From NCBI RefSeq assembly GCF_009828925.2, contig NZ_WUTY02000002.1, forward strand, positions 372,001 to 436,000: 64,000 nt of DNA, read 5' to 3'. This document shows positions 1-8,729 of this stretch, one piece after another. Made by a program: the position numbers and the translations under genes. Source of the DNA: Methylicorpusculum oleiharenae (GTDB taxonomy: Bacteria > Pseudomonadota > Gammaproteobacteria > Methylococcales > Methylomonadaceae). Within the stretch, counting starts at the first letter, position 1; every line of letters starts with the position of its first letter. The notes beneath the pieces are model-generated. The model did no database searches. It had not been told where the DNA came from and was given only the letters and a program-made list of their open reading frames with translations.

Positions 1-2319
1 ACTGGCGGTGCGCCTTTGCGCCTGGGCGATGTGGCTGAAATCGTTGAAGGTCATCCGCCGCCGATTGGCGATGCGGTGATCAACGATGGGCCGGGCTTAC
101 TGCTGATTGTCGAAAAACAACCCTGGGGCAATACCTTGGATGTGACTCGCAAGGTCGAAGCGACATTGGCGGCTTTGCAACCCGGTCTGCAGGAGGTCGA
201 CATCGATCCGACTATCTTTCGTCCGGCAACCTTCATCGAACGTTCGATAAATAATTTAAGTGATGCACTGATATTGGGTTGCGTGCTAGTCGCTGTAATT
301 CTGATCGCCTTTTTGTTCGAGTGGCGAACTGCCGTGATCAGCCTGTCGGCGATTCCGCTGTCGCTGCTGACGGCTGCGGTGGTGCTTTATTTGCGCGGCG
401 GCACGCTCAACACCATGGTACTGGCCGGCTTGGTGATTGCGGTTGGTGAAGTGGTCGATGATGCGATTATCGACGTCGAAAACATTATGCGGCGGCTGCG
501 GTTGAACCGAGAGGCAGTCCATCCGCTGTCGACATTCCGCGTAGTCTTGAAGGCCTCGCTGGAAGTCCGCAGCGCGGTGGTGTATGCCAGTTTGATCGTA
601 GCGCTGGTGTTCGTACCGGTGTTTTTCCTGGACGGCTTGGCCGGTACCTTTTTTAGGCCGCTGGCGTTTTCCTATTTGTTGGCGATTTTGGCTTCGCTGC
701 TGGTGGCGCTGACCGTAACGCCGGCTTTGTGCCTGATGCTGCTGCCGAATGCTAAGCCGCGAGAAGACGACGCACCGCTGACGCGGGTTTTAAAGCGGCA
801 TTATCGCCAGCTCTTGCCGGCTATCGTCAGACGTCCGCAATGGGCAACAGGTTTCCTGCTGGTGGCTTTTCTATCAACGGCCATCGCGTTACCGCGACTC
901 GGTGAGTCGTTTCTGCCCAACTTCAAGGAAACCGATTTTTTGATGCACTGGGTCGAAAAGCCCGGTACCTCGCTGGAAGCCATGCGCCGCATTACCGTGC
1001 AAGTTAGTAAGGAACTGCGGGCGATTCCCGGTGTGCGTAATTTCGGTTCGCACATTGGCCGAGCTGAAGTGGCCGACGAAGTGGTAGGGCCGAACTTTAC
1101 CGAGTTATGGATTAGTTTAGATACGGCGGTCGACTACGACAGCACCGTGGCGAAAATCCAGGCAGTTGTCGAAGGTTATCCGGGCCTGTACCGCGATGTG
1201 TTGACTTATCTGCGTGAACGGATCAAGGAAGTGCTGACCGGTGCCAGTGCGACAGTGGTGGTGCGCTTGTTCGGACCTGACTTGGATGTGCTACGAGATA
1301 AGGCTGCCGAAGTCAGTAAAACCATCACTGATGTGCCCGGCATCGCCAACCTAAAGGTGGAGCCGCAAATATTGGTACCGCAGATACAGATACGGCTTAA
1401 GCCTGACGTGGCGGCCAACTTTGGTTTGACAGCCGGTCAGGTGCGCAGGGCTGCCGGTACGCTAATCAAAGGCAGTAAGGTCGGCGAAATTTACCGTGAC
1501 CAAAAAGTCATCGACGTGACGGTTTGGGGTGCTGAGCGGGTCCGTCATGATCTCGCTGCACTCAGGCAATTAACTATAGATACGCCATCCGGGGCACGCG
1601 TGCCGTTGGGCGATGTGGCGGACATCTACATTGCACCTACGTCGAATGAAATCAAACGAGAAAACGCCTCGCGCCGAATCGACGTTACCTGCAATGTCAG
1701 TGGCAACGATTTAGGCGGCGTGGCGAGGGAAATTGAAAACCGCGTGAAAAACCTGACGTTTGCGCAAGGCTATCACCCGGAGTTTCTGGGCGAATACGCA
1801 GCACGACAAGCGTCTAGCGAACGGCTGGCGTGGTTGAGTTTGGCTTCATTGCTGGGCATCCTGGTGTTACTGCATGTTGATTTTCGCTCGTTGCGCTTGG
1901 TGCTTTTAGTGGCGTTAACCTTGCCGTTTGCGTTGATCGGCGGCGTTGTCGGAGCGTTTTTAAGTGGCGGGGTACTGTCGCTTGGCTCGCTGGTCGGTTT
2001 CATCACCGTATTGGGTATTGCTGCCCGAAACGGCATCATGCTGTTAAGCCACTATCGACATCTGGAACAGCAAGAAGGCCAGGTATTTGGGGCGGGATTG
2101 GCGATGCGTGGTGCCGAAGAACGTCTGGCACCGATACTAATGACCGCTGCCTGTGCCGGTCTGGCCCTGTTACCGCTAATCCTGAAAGGCAACGTGCCCG
2201 GCCACGAAATCGAATACCCCATGGCGGTAGTGATACTCGGTGGCTTGATTACCTCGACGTTGCTGAATCTGTTTTTAATGCCTTCCCTGTATTGCAGGTA
2301 TGGCAACGCTACAGCATAA
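1..2319 (+). CDS. Heavy-metal-type RND efflux permease (CzcA/CusA-like), 3' part
   Basis: Inner-membrane proton-driven RND pump, most like the heavy-metal (HME) clade that exports metal cations with a membrane fusion protein and an outer-membrane channel. The reading frame is open from base 1, so the gene starts upstream of the window; about 772 residues are visible against roughly 1000-1050 for the family. Seen: a hydrophobic block after FIERSIN, the family signature [14 protein letters not shown] near residues 145-160 (acidic proton-relay residues in TM4), a periplasmic pore domain in the middle and a second TM cluster near the C-terminus with the motif [14 protein letters not shown]. The stop is TAA at 2317-2319. 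Partner genes would lie upstream. The metal specificity cannot be read from this part. Confidence 0.9.
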   Translation, partial: TGGAPLRLGDVAEIVEGHPPPIGDAVINDGPGLLLIVEKQPWGNTLDVTRKVEATLAALQPGLQEVDIDPTIFRPATFIERSINNLSDALILGCVLVAVILIAFLFEWRTAVISLSAIPLSLLTAAVVLYLRGGTLNTMVLAGLVIAVGEVVDDAIIDVENIMRRLRLNREAVHPLSTFRVVLKASLEVRSAVVYASLIVALVFVPVFFLDGLAGTFFRPLAFSYLLAILASLLVALTVTPALCLMLLPNAKPREDDAPLTRVLKRHYRQLLPAIVRRPQWATGFLLVAFLSTAIALPRLGESFLPNFKETDFLMHWVEKPGTSLEAMRRITVQVSKELRAIPGVRNFGSHIGRAEVADEVVGPNFTELWISLDTAVDYDSTVAKIQAVVEGYPGLYRDVLTYLRERIKEVLTGASATVVVRLFGPDLDVLRDKAAEVSKTITDVPGIANLKVEPQILVPQIQIRLKPDVAANFGLTAGQVRRAAGTLIKGSKVGEIYRDQKVIDVTVWGAERVRHDLAALRQLTIDTPSGARVPLGDVADIYIAPTSNEIKRENASRRIDVTCNVSGNDLGGVAREIENRVKNLTFAQGYHPEFLGEYAARQASSERLAWLSLASLLGILVLLHVDFRSLRLVLLVALTLPFALIGGVVGAFLSGGVLSLGSLVGFITVLGIAARNGIMLLSHYRHLEQQEGQVFGAGLAMRGAEERLAPILMTAACAGLALLPLILKGNVPGHEIEYPMAVVILGGLITSTLLNLFLMPSLYCRYGNATA

Positions 2320-2409
2320 AAATTAAAGGAAGTTACAGGATATTCAGTGTCAGAAAACGGGTGACGTGCGGACCTCCAAAGAAGGGAGTTTAAAGAGTTG
2401 TGAGTGACT

Positions 2410-2750
2410 GGTTTTGGCCGGCTCAACCCAAAGAGAACACAAAACTGCTTGCCGAAAAGCTGCCATTCGCTGAACTTAGGAATGGAAAATTTCGCAGGCA
2501 TCCTCAACGGCCGGTTATGGCCGATAGGGTGAGGTCGCCAATGGCTGCTTTGTAGCCCTTCAGTTCGCAGAATCTGGATTTGGCTGACTGGCCGCTACAG
2601 AGAAACAGGACCGTCAAGAATATATCGTAACAAGACAATCTAATCCTACCCAACCTACTCATGAAATATCCGAAAGTCAAATTCCAACCACTTGATCAAG
2701 TTCAATGATCAAGCTTGTCGGCCTTCATTCCAACCTCATTTGGCAAATAA
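2410..2750 (+). repeat. Dispersed non-coding repeat, island left end
   Basis: A 113-bp block (2410-2522, from GGTTTTGGCC to GGTTATGGCC, containing CTTGCCGAAAAGCTG) and a second block (about 2624-2750, containing GAAAGTCAAATTCCAACCA) both recur in inverse orientation at 29707-30041, in the same relative order, with an estimated 80-85 percent identity by eye. The 100 bases between the two blocks are only partly conserved. No gene is visible at 2320-2775. Function unknown; it could be a MITE-like or decayed mobile element. Confidence 0.75.
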
Positions 2751-2775
2751 CCAATTAATTAAAGGGTGACGAGCA

Positions 2776-3390
2776 TTAATAATTTGGATAATTTGCAATC
2801 GCCAAACTGATAAAGACACTGATCAATACTGCAAGCACAGGAACAATCGATAACGGGATTGGAATGGGACAAAGTAGCCACAATACAATCATGCAACTCA
2901 GAGCTAAAATCATGTGTGCGGAGGTATTATAAAGGGGCGGCACAGGGGAACTGAAAATTTCCAACTTTAGTCTCCTCTCGAATACACCCGCTACAAATCC
3001 CATGACAATGGGTAGCCCCAACCAAATCCCGAATTTTGACAAAATAACAAGTCGTAATGCCAGGCTGTAAGCCTGAAGTTTTACCGACGCAGCCCAGTCA
3101 CCCGGAATATCGGCTATGGCTTCGCCAATAGGGTCGCCGCTATTTCTGAACTTTTCAGAATCATCGTGACGATCTCTGAATTCATTCGCGAACGCTGCAA
3201 CAACGGTCAGATTTCTTTTGTAGAGGCTAATCAATTCCTGGTTTAATTTTTCTTTCCCGCCCAGAATAGTGATCGCAGCATTGTAATCCGACCTGATAAA
3301 GGCAGACATCTTGCCCGGGCTCATTAGCAATGGCAATCCGAGGGGTGTAAAAAACAAGATCATGACCCAAACAAGAAAATGTTTTCCCAT
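2776..3390 (-). CDS. DUF4400-like conjugation-associated membrane protein
   Basis: 204 aa, last gene of the six-gene minus-strand operon that starts at 10123. It has an N-terminal hydrophobic segment (residues 5-25), a soluble stretch of about 90 residues, then hydrophobic segments near 112-138 and two more in the last 50 residues. This architecture, and its place beside a TraD coupling ATPase, fits the DUF4400 family of integrating-conjugative-element membrane proteins (TIGR03747-like), usually next to traD. The family call rests on topology and context; no catalytic motif is visible. It starts 6 bp after the stop of the preceding gene, so it is probably translationally coupled. Likely role (inference): inner-membrane partner of the coupling ATPase. 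Confidence 0.55.
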   Translation of the reverse strand: MGKHFLVWVMILFFTPLGLPLLMSPGKMSAFIRSDYNAAITILGGKEKLNQELISLYKRNLTVVAAFANEFRDRHDDSEKFRNSGDPIGEAIADIPGDWAASVKLQAYSLALRLVILSKFGIWLGLPIVMGFVAGVFERRLKLEIFSSPVPPLYNTSAHMILALSCMIVLWLLCPIPIPLSIVPVLAVLISVFISLAIANYPNY

Positions 3391-3396
3391 TTAGCT

Positions 3397-3966
3397 TCAT
3401 TCCAACAGGCCAGCTAATTTTAGTTCTGTCATCGTGAACACTCTTGAAGCGCAAAGCAATTTGCTTTGTGCGCTTTTAAATGCTCCATGAGGTTGTTTGA
3501 CCCAGGATAATTCTTCGCTCACCGAGGATTTCATTATTTCATCCAAATAGCCGTCAATACTGGGGTCATAAATAGTCCATACACCACTTCGCTTTATCAT
3601 AAGGGTCATTTCCAGGCATTGAACCAATTCAGATGATACTTTCTGGATAAATACCTTCTGTTCTTTCATGTCGTTATTGTCTTTAACTATCGACCTTTCG
3701 GCCTCCGCTAAACCTGCATCAAGACAATTCACCAACAAGCTTTTTCTCTCATTTCTAGGGTCTGGCCAATACAATGTCAACAATGAAGTTAAACGTTGAG
3801 ACGCCTCGCGGAGATTAGGCCATCGCGCGAATAATTCCTGAGAACCAGAATAGCGTTTTGTCGCCCTGCAAGCTTTCTTCATTTCAACGCAAGCGGAATC
3901 AAGCGGTATCGATAAAGGTTTTTTCAATGAAATTATTTCGACTGGGTGATCAAGCATACTATTCAA
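3397..3966 (-). CDS. Unrecognised protein between TraD-like and DUF4400-like genes
   Basis: 189 aa, not recognised. The protein looks soluble, with no signal peptide or membrane segment, and is rich in Lys, Glu, Ser and Leu. Predicted helical stretches include a charged region near residues 75-110, and there is no obvious metal or nucleotide motif. It sits 2 bp after the stop of the TraD-like gene and 6 bp before the DUF4400-like gene, so co-expression is very likely. In conjugative elements this slot often holds small poorly conserved accessory proteins. No function is proposed. Confidence 0.7.
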   Translation of the reverse strand: MNSMLDHPVEIISLKKPLSIPLDSACVEMKKACRATKRYSGSQELFARWPNLREASQRLTSLLTLYWPDPRNERKSLLVNCLDAGLAEAERSIVKDNNDMKEQKVFIQKVSSELVQCLEMTLMIKRSGVWTIYDPSIDGYLDEIMKSSVSEELSWVKQPHGAFKSAQSKLLCASRVFTMTELKLAGLLE

Positions 3967-3968
3967 TC

Positions 3969-5795
3969 CTAATGAGTAATGATTGGCAGCCGTCCCTTGA
4001 TGACCCTGCCGCCGGCAATTGATGCGATGTAATGGAAATTGGGCAAATGCCCAAGAAGGTGTTGTGGAAATAGATCATGCTCGCCAAATATCAATGACTG
4101 GCCGCTGTTTCCCGAATAATTGATGATGTTTTCGGCCGAGTTGACCGCGGTGGATCTGCTTTGCTGAACCGTTTTGATGTAGGTCTGCCCGAATGTTTCG
4201 GCAACGAATTGTTGTGTATCCCCGTCTTTGATTCTAAGCGTGATCAGGTTATTGCAGTTTCCGAGCACCTGCCTGGCCCTCGCCTCGTCGCCGAGTCTGG
4301 CCACAATATCCGGCAAGGTTTGCGTGGCCATGACCACTTGGAAGCCAGCCCCGCGTCCTTTATTAAGGATCTGGATAAACGGCAGATTGACCACTTCATT
4401 AGCCTCGTCCACGAACATAGAAATTCGTCCAGGCTTGTTGCCGCTGTTGTAAATCATCCCGGCTACAGACGCGAAGTCGGCCAGGACGATTGACCCGATC
4501 GCCGATGAAACGATCGAATCCGATAATGAATCCAGGCCAACATATAAGACATGTTTGCCAGAAATTATTGTCGATGTATCACAGATGGGTCTTTTGTCCC
4601 ACGCATCTTCTTCGTTGGGCGATAGAAGCTCGCCTAAATCACCCGAGGTCAGCATGTTCAGAACCGGGATAAGCGATGCGATCATTTTCGAAAAGTGCAT
4701 CCGGTTATGTTCAACCAGCGAGAGCAAACCGTCTATCCCTTCTGATCCTTTGGGTGTGTTGCTCAATTTTGCGCGATACCACTCGATTGTCGCCAGCCAA
4801 TCCGAATTGGTAATGGTCTCCATTTTTTTTGCCTTGCCGGCTTTAGCTTTGATGAAAAAAGGCTCCGCACTGCCCCCTTCGCTATTCCAGCCCGCCTCAA
4901 CCCGGTTGGCGTGCGCTTCAATCGCGTGGACCAGCAATGCTTCTGCTCCACCCTCGATGTAGTAACGCAATTGCTTGATCGATGGCCGCTTGCCGGTCTC
5001 CACAAGCCCTTGTGCAACCAGGTTTAGCGTCCTGAACGCGAAGGCCGTAAAGGCATCTGATCCGCCAGTTTGAGAAGGAAGTAATGCCGCTATCCGCGAA
5101 GCAATTTCGGTTGTTCGCGTAAAATTTCGCAGGGGATCAAGGCGGATGGATGACCGTGGAAATGCAGGATGAAATAATAAAAAAGCATCTTTTCTGCCCG
5201 CTCTTACGCATTCAAGCTCCATCCTATCCCGCAATTCTTTATCGCCTTTCGGATCGATCATGATTACCGTATCGCCGCGGTGAATCGCTTGAGTCACCAT
5301 GATTTCGTAGGCTCTCGTCTTCCCTGATCCGGTTGTTCCGAACATGATGGTGTGTCCTTCTAGGGATTTCAGAGGAATTAAAACCTCTTTTTCTTTACCC
5401 AAATTAAGACCATGAATCCAAGGGCTCCCAGGGCTCTCTTGGTTATGATTCATTTTTGCCCCAGACAACATGTAGTCGATCGCTCGTTGAGTATGGATAG
5501 GCATCCAATCGAACCCCCAGCCAAACCACATTCGTTCTGGTTTTAACAATGCCATGAATTGCTCGACACTCAAATACGTCAACATTTCACCCAGCTTTCC
5601 TCTACCTACCCAATCAAGGCCTTTAATCGCTGATTTCAATGACATATATCCAAAACACATCCACGGGATCATCATCGCATTCCCGCCTGGCAACATGATG
5701 TAGCCGGCAAAGGTAATAGCAGTAGCCACCAGCCAAGCCGATGCAATATAAAGCTCATAAGGCTTTCTTATGTAGGGGTCATAATTACTTGCCAT
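3969..5795 (-). CDS. traD: TraD/VirD4-type coupling protein ATPase
   Basis: 608 aa inner-membrane ATPase of the type IV coupling protein family, which couples a DNA substrate to a type IV secretion channel. Visible parts: two N-terminal membrane segments (residues 14-34 and 42-55), Walker A GTTGSGKT (153-160), then VIMIDPKGD, and a Walker B strand ending in FVDEANEV near residue 455, followed by the typical RGAGFQVVMATQT sensor region. The domain order and the N-terminal style resemble TraD of SXT/R391 and GGI-type elements. It overlaps the 3' end of the MobH-like gene by 11 bp. No pilus or channel gene (TraB, TraC, TraG, TraU and so on) occurs in the window, so its usual partner complex is absent or encoded elsewhere. 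Confidence 0.85.
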   Translation of the reverse strand: MASNYDPYIRKPYELYIASAWLVATAITFAGYIMLPGGNAMMIPWMCFGYMSLKSAIKGLDWVGRGKLGEMLTYLSVEQFMALLKPERMWFGWGFDWMPIHTQRAIDYMLSGAKMNHNQESPGSPWIHGLNLGKEKEVLIPLKSLEGHTIMFGTTGSGKTRAYEIMVTQAIHRGDTVIMIDPKGDKELRDRMELECVRAGRKDAFLLFHPAFPRSSIRLDPLRNFTRTTEIASRIAALLPSQTGGSDAFTAFAFRTLNLVAQGLVETGKRPSIKQLRYYIEGGAEALLVHAIEAHANRVEAGWNSEGGSAEPFFIKAKAGKAKKMETITNSDWLATIEWYRAKLSNTPKGSEGIDGLLSLVEHNRMHFSKMIASLIPVLNMLTSGDLGELLSPNEEDAWDKRPICDTSTIISGKHVLYVGLDSLSDSIVSSAIGSIVLADFASVAGMIYNSGNKPGRISMFVDEANEVVNLPFIQILNKGRGAGFQVVMATQTLPDIVARLGDEARARQVLGNCNNLITLRIKDGDTQQFVAETFGQTYIKTVQQSRSTAVNSAENIINYSGNSGQSLIFGEHDLFPQHLLGHLPNFHYIASIAGGRVIKGRLPIITH

Positions 5796-8007
5796 CGAAC
5801 AAATTCGCCTTTATCAAAAAGTAGCGTGAAGTCCCTTTTCCTGTCTTGGTTAAGCCAGTTATATTCCCGTCTATTAATTTAATTAACCCCGCCGATTTCA
5901 ATACTGAAATACAGTCATTCAATTCGAGACCGGTTTCTTTCAACCCCTTTGCCATCACTTTCGTAATGCCGCCCGGCAATACTGATAAGTGTTCTTCAGG
6001 CAAGCGCTTCAATTTTTTGAGTACCAAGTCGACACGGCCTGTTTTTTGGGTTTTTGATTGCGGATCATTTCCAGTCAAATGACTGATTTCAGATGGCGAG
6101 TTTTGCAGTGAATTCGATTGTTTTTTCTTTTTGGTGTTCGTGTTTTCTTCAGGTTCGTTTTTTGATTGCGCTATCAAAAGATCAATTAAAGATTCAACAC
6201 CTTTATCGCTTGTCATTTCCCCACAGTCCTCATTAAGAAATGGCTTGTTGGCCTGTGCCCAATCTGCTTTTCCGGCCTGTTTCTGGTTGCCTTTTTTATG
6301 ATGGTTATCGGGTTGCGTGACAGTCACTGCATTATTTTTAATGCTCACTTTGTCCTCATCGACCCGAATTTCATCACCCGCAACGTTATAATCCCTCCCC
6401 TCCGGAAACTCGTAGTCTGCGGCATAATCATCATCGTAGTTATTAGCGATCAATTCTTCTGATGATGCCTCAGCTATTGCGTTTGAACCCAGTTCATCTT
6501 TTTTTTTGCCTTGTGATAAGGCTTGGCTTTGTTTTTTTAATTGATTGTCTTGTTCAACAAGAGGGTGCTTGCCGCTTTCCTCTCCATTTGATTCAGTCGA
6601 TGCATTACGTTCATTGTCTTTACGAGCTATCCGCGATTCACGATTTCCTGTTCCTTTTTGATTATGTTTTTTTAAATCTTCCAACTCATTTTTAACTTCT
6701 TGCCACTCTAATTCCTCTTTTATCTCCTTTTCGTTCTTATCCTCATCGAGTTCATTCTCTTGATGCGCATCTGTGCATAACTCTTCGTTAATCGGCTGAT
6801 GGTGTGTCTTTACAAACAAAATCTCAGGCCTTGCTATCTTTAGACTATCCAGACACTTCCTGTCTTTGCTGTCGATCACGGGTACCGAAATTTCGTACAC
6901 ATATCCTCCCAAATGATTTCTGCTCACAATTCCAGCTTCCAGCAGGATATCCGCTAGGACTTCGTTTGTATTCGGAATAAAAGGGCATTCGTTTGCTCTC
7001 AGTTCATGTTGCATATCCGTCGCTGCCAAAGGCCATACTAAAAAAACACCATCCTTTCCATGCCAAACTCGGCCATTTTCATCGTTAGGCGTCCACCGTT
7101 TTTTCTGCACCAGATGTCTCATGGCATCAATTAACCAGGGTTCCAAATGCATCCCAGGCAATGGTTTACCATAGCGATCCGCGTGACTCCATTCATCACG
7201 TTCCATGATTTTGTAGGTCACCGCGGCGAAAATACGTGCCAAGGGATTGCTTTTGTCTTTTTTGTCCTGAAGTGCCGAATAGAGTGTTTTGTAAATCGCC
7301 TTTTCGCCGGCAGCCAAAATATCCGCCTGCTCTTTTTGAATTGCTTTGCCCATCATGATGTAGATCGTCGATCGATCTTCGGTTTCGTTCCAGCGGATGT
7401 GATAACGCGCCAATTCATTGTTTATCAGCCACTCGTACAATAACTCTCCACCCGGGCGCCACTCGATCCCAAGACCCTCGGCATACACTGAAATTTTCGA
7501 CAGTGCGGTGATCGCTTCGCAAAACAATCCATTTAAAAAAGCGGCATGCGCCCAAAGTGATTCTTCTTCCTTTCTGATTTCAGGTGTTGACCTCGTCAAT
7601 ATCCGTCTCTCGGCATACCTGATTGAAAACAGGGATACTTCTAAGCAAAAAGCAAATAGCCCACCGATTAATTTGAAGTGGTTTTTTTCCGATGCCGGCA
7701 GAAGGTGTGTCATCTCGGCGAGATGTCTGATCGGAGACATCACTTTTTTTTCTACCTCATCTTTGTTATGTTCCCCTGCCAAGCCTCTCGCCAGGATGAT
7801 CTGCTTGATCATGTCCCTGTTTTTTTCGATCAAATGCTCTACAGGGATCACTGGAATTCCTAAAGGAAATCCAGGCAGTCTTTGGGCATATTCATCGAAA
7901 ACATCCCATTTTGTTTCTCTGTGCTTTTCAATGGGCTTCTTGTCAAGATTCAACTTACTCTTTTGCGCATTGGTTGTTTTAAAAAGCGCAGCAATTTTTT
8001 TGATCAT
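5785..8007 (-). CDS. MobH/TraI_2-like protein with lost catalytic motifs
   Basis: 740 aa. The N-terminal 200 residues follow the TraI_2 domain of MobH relaxases: FPLGIPVIPVEHLI (47-60), HLLPAS (101-106), GGLFAFCLEV (115-124) and the region around LFCEA (161-165). In MobH enzymes these are normally a YHHR-x-x-GGL-x-x-H-x-LEV pattern and an LLHD-x-GK motif; here the His after GGL is Phe, the HD pair is CE, and the paired His before GGL is HF. Residues about 287-378 match the TraI_2_C winged-helix part. A long charged, Lys/Glu/Asn-rich linker (about 400-660) leads to a C-terminal winged-helix-like end. The frame is intact, so this is not simple decay. It probably binds DNA or acts as a scaffold rather than as a nuclease (inference). 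Confidence 0.75.
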   Translation of the reverse strand: MIKKIAALFKTTNAQKSKLNLDKKPIEKHRETKWDVFDEYAQRLPGFPLGIPVIPVEHLIEKNRDMIKQIILARGLAGEHNKDEVEKKVMSPIRHLAEMTHLLPASEKNHFKLIGGLFAFCLEVSLFSIRYAERRILTRSTPEIRKEEESLWAHAAFLNGLFCEAITALSKISVYAEGLGIEWRPGGELLYEWLINNELARYHIRWNETEDRSTIYIMMGKAIQKEQADILAAGEKAIYKTLYSALQDKKDKSNPLARIFAAVTYKIMERDEWSHADRYGKPLPGMHLEPWLIDAMRHLVQKKRWTPNDENGRVWHGKDGVFLVWPLAATDMQHELRANECPFIPNTNEVLADILLEAGIVSRNHLGGYVYEISVPVIDSKDRKCLDSLKIARPEILFVKTHHQPINEELCTDAHQENELDEDKNEKEIKEELEWQEVKNELEDLKKHNQKGTGNRESRIARKDNERNASTESNGEESGKHPLVEQDNQLKKQSQALSQGKKKDELGSNAIAEASSEELIANNYDDDYAADYEFPEGRDYNVAGDEIRVDEDKVSIKNNAVTVTQPDNHHKKGNQKQAGKADWAQANKPFLNEDCGEMTSDKGVESLIDLLIAQSKNEPEENTNTKKKKQSNSLQNSPSEISHLTGNDPQSKTQKTGRVDLVLKKLKRLPEEHLSVLPGGITKVMAKGLKETGLELNDCISVLKSAGLIKLIDGNITGLTKTGKGTSRYFLIKANLFDGK

Positions 8008-8012
8008 CGCAA

Positions 8013-8729
8013 TTAACCGTGATCTCTGATGTAATCGTCGATCATGCGCTGAATACTTCGCCTTATCGATACCGGGTCAATCATGTTTTTAAATTCAATA
8101 TCTACAGTTCCATACTTGCCGCTCTTCCCGGTCGTGCCGGCAGAATCCAAACGTAGGGTACCGATTCCTAATAATCTATCTAAAATCCCCTGATGAACCC
8201 CAATGGTCTTGATGTCACTAAACCGAATTTGGACCTGGGTTTGAGCAATAATTCCTTTTTTGAGAATTAATCCGTCGTCGTCGATATAGAGTTTTGCGGC
8301 AAAATAGCTGTATATAAATCTCAATCCGTAAAGAATTAACAAGATTCCGCTGATTCCTATGACCTCCCCAAAACTCTTCAAGTCAAACCCTGTCGGAATG
8401 TTTTCTATTTCTAATAAAGAAACCACTAAACTAACAACCGTGTAGGGCCTTAAAAATATCAGGATTCCTATCAGGATTTGGAAATAATTGGGAATGAATC
8501 CTCGCCACGCTTGACGAAAATCATTATTTTTTAAACGGCCATCTTTATTTTCAATTTTCGAAGTATCTTGATTGGATCCAACTTTTTTAGCTGTGAAACC
8601 AAGCTGGTTATCAGCCATGACCGAGTATTTTTTCCCTGTCTCTCGTGCGAGCAGTTCACACATATCCAGTGCGTCATCAAAACTCGCAAAGGAATTCATT
8701 CTCAAATTGATAGCGTTATTTCTGGCCAT
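8013..8729 (-). CDS. Bacterial PH-domain (bPH2) membrane protein
   Basis: 238 aa. A soluble N-terminal stretch of about 80 residues is followed by two membrane segments (about 88-112 and 125-150) and a C-terminal bPH2-type domain (about 155-232), recognised by the pattern DDDGLILKKGI, QIRFSDIKTI and LLGIGTLRLDS typical of the YdbS/YdbT group. Such proteins are membrane-anchored and often scaffold other proteins. The start codon overlaps the stop of the HerA-like gene as TAATG, and the next gene begins 5 bp further on, so it belongs to the same operon. Its job there is unknown; a membrane tether for the two ATPases is a reasonable guess. Confidence 0.75.
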   Translation of the reverse strand: MARNNAINLRMNSFASFDDALDMCELLARETGKKYSVMADNQLGFTAKKVGSNQDTSKIENKDGRLKNNDFRQAWRGFIPNYFQILIGILIFLRPYTVVSLVVSLLEIENIPTGFDLKSFGEVIGISGILLILYGLRFIYSYFAAKLYIDDDGLILKKGIIAQTQVQIRFSDIKTIGVHQGILDRLLGIGTLRLDSAGTTGKSGKYGTVDIEFKNMIDPVSIRRSIQRMIDDYIRDHG

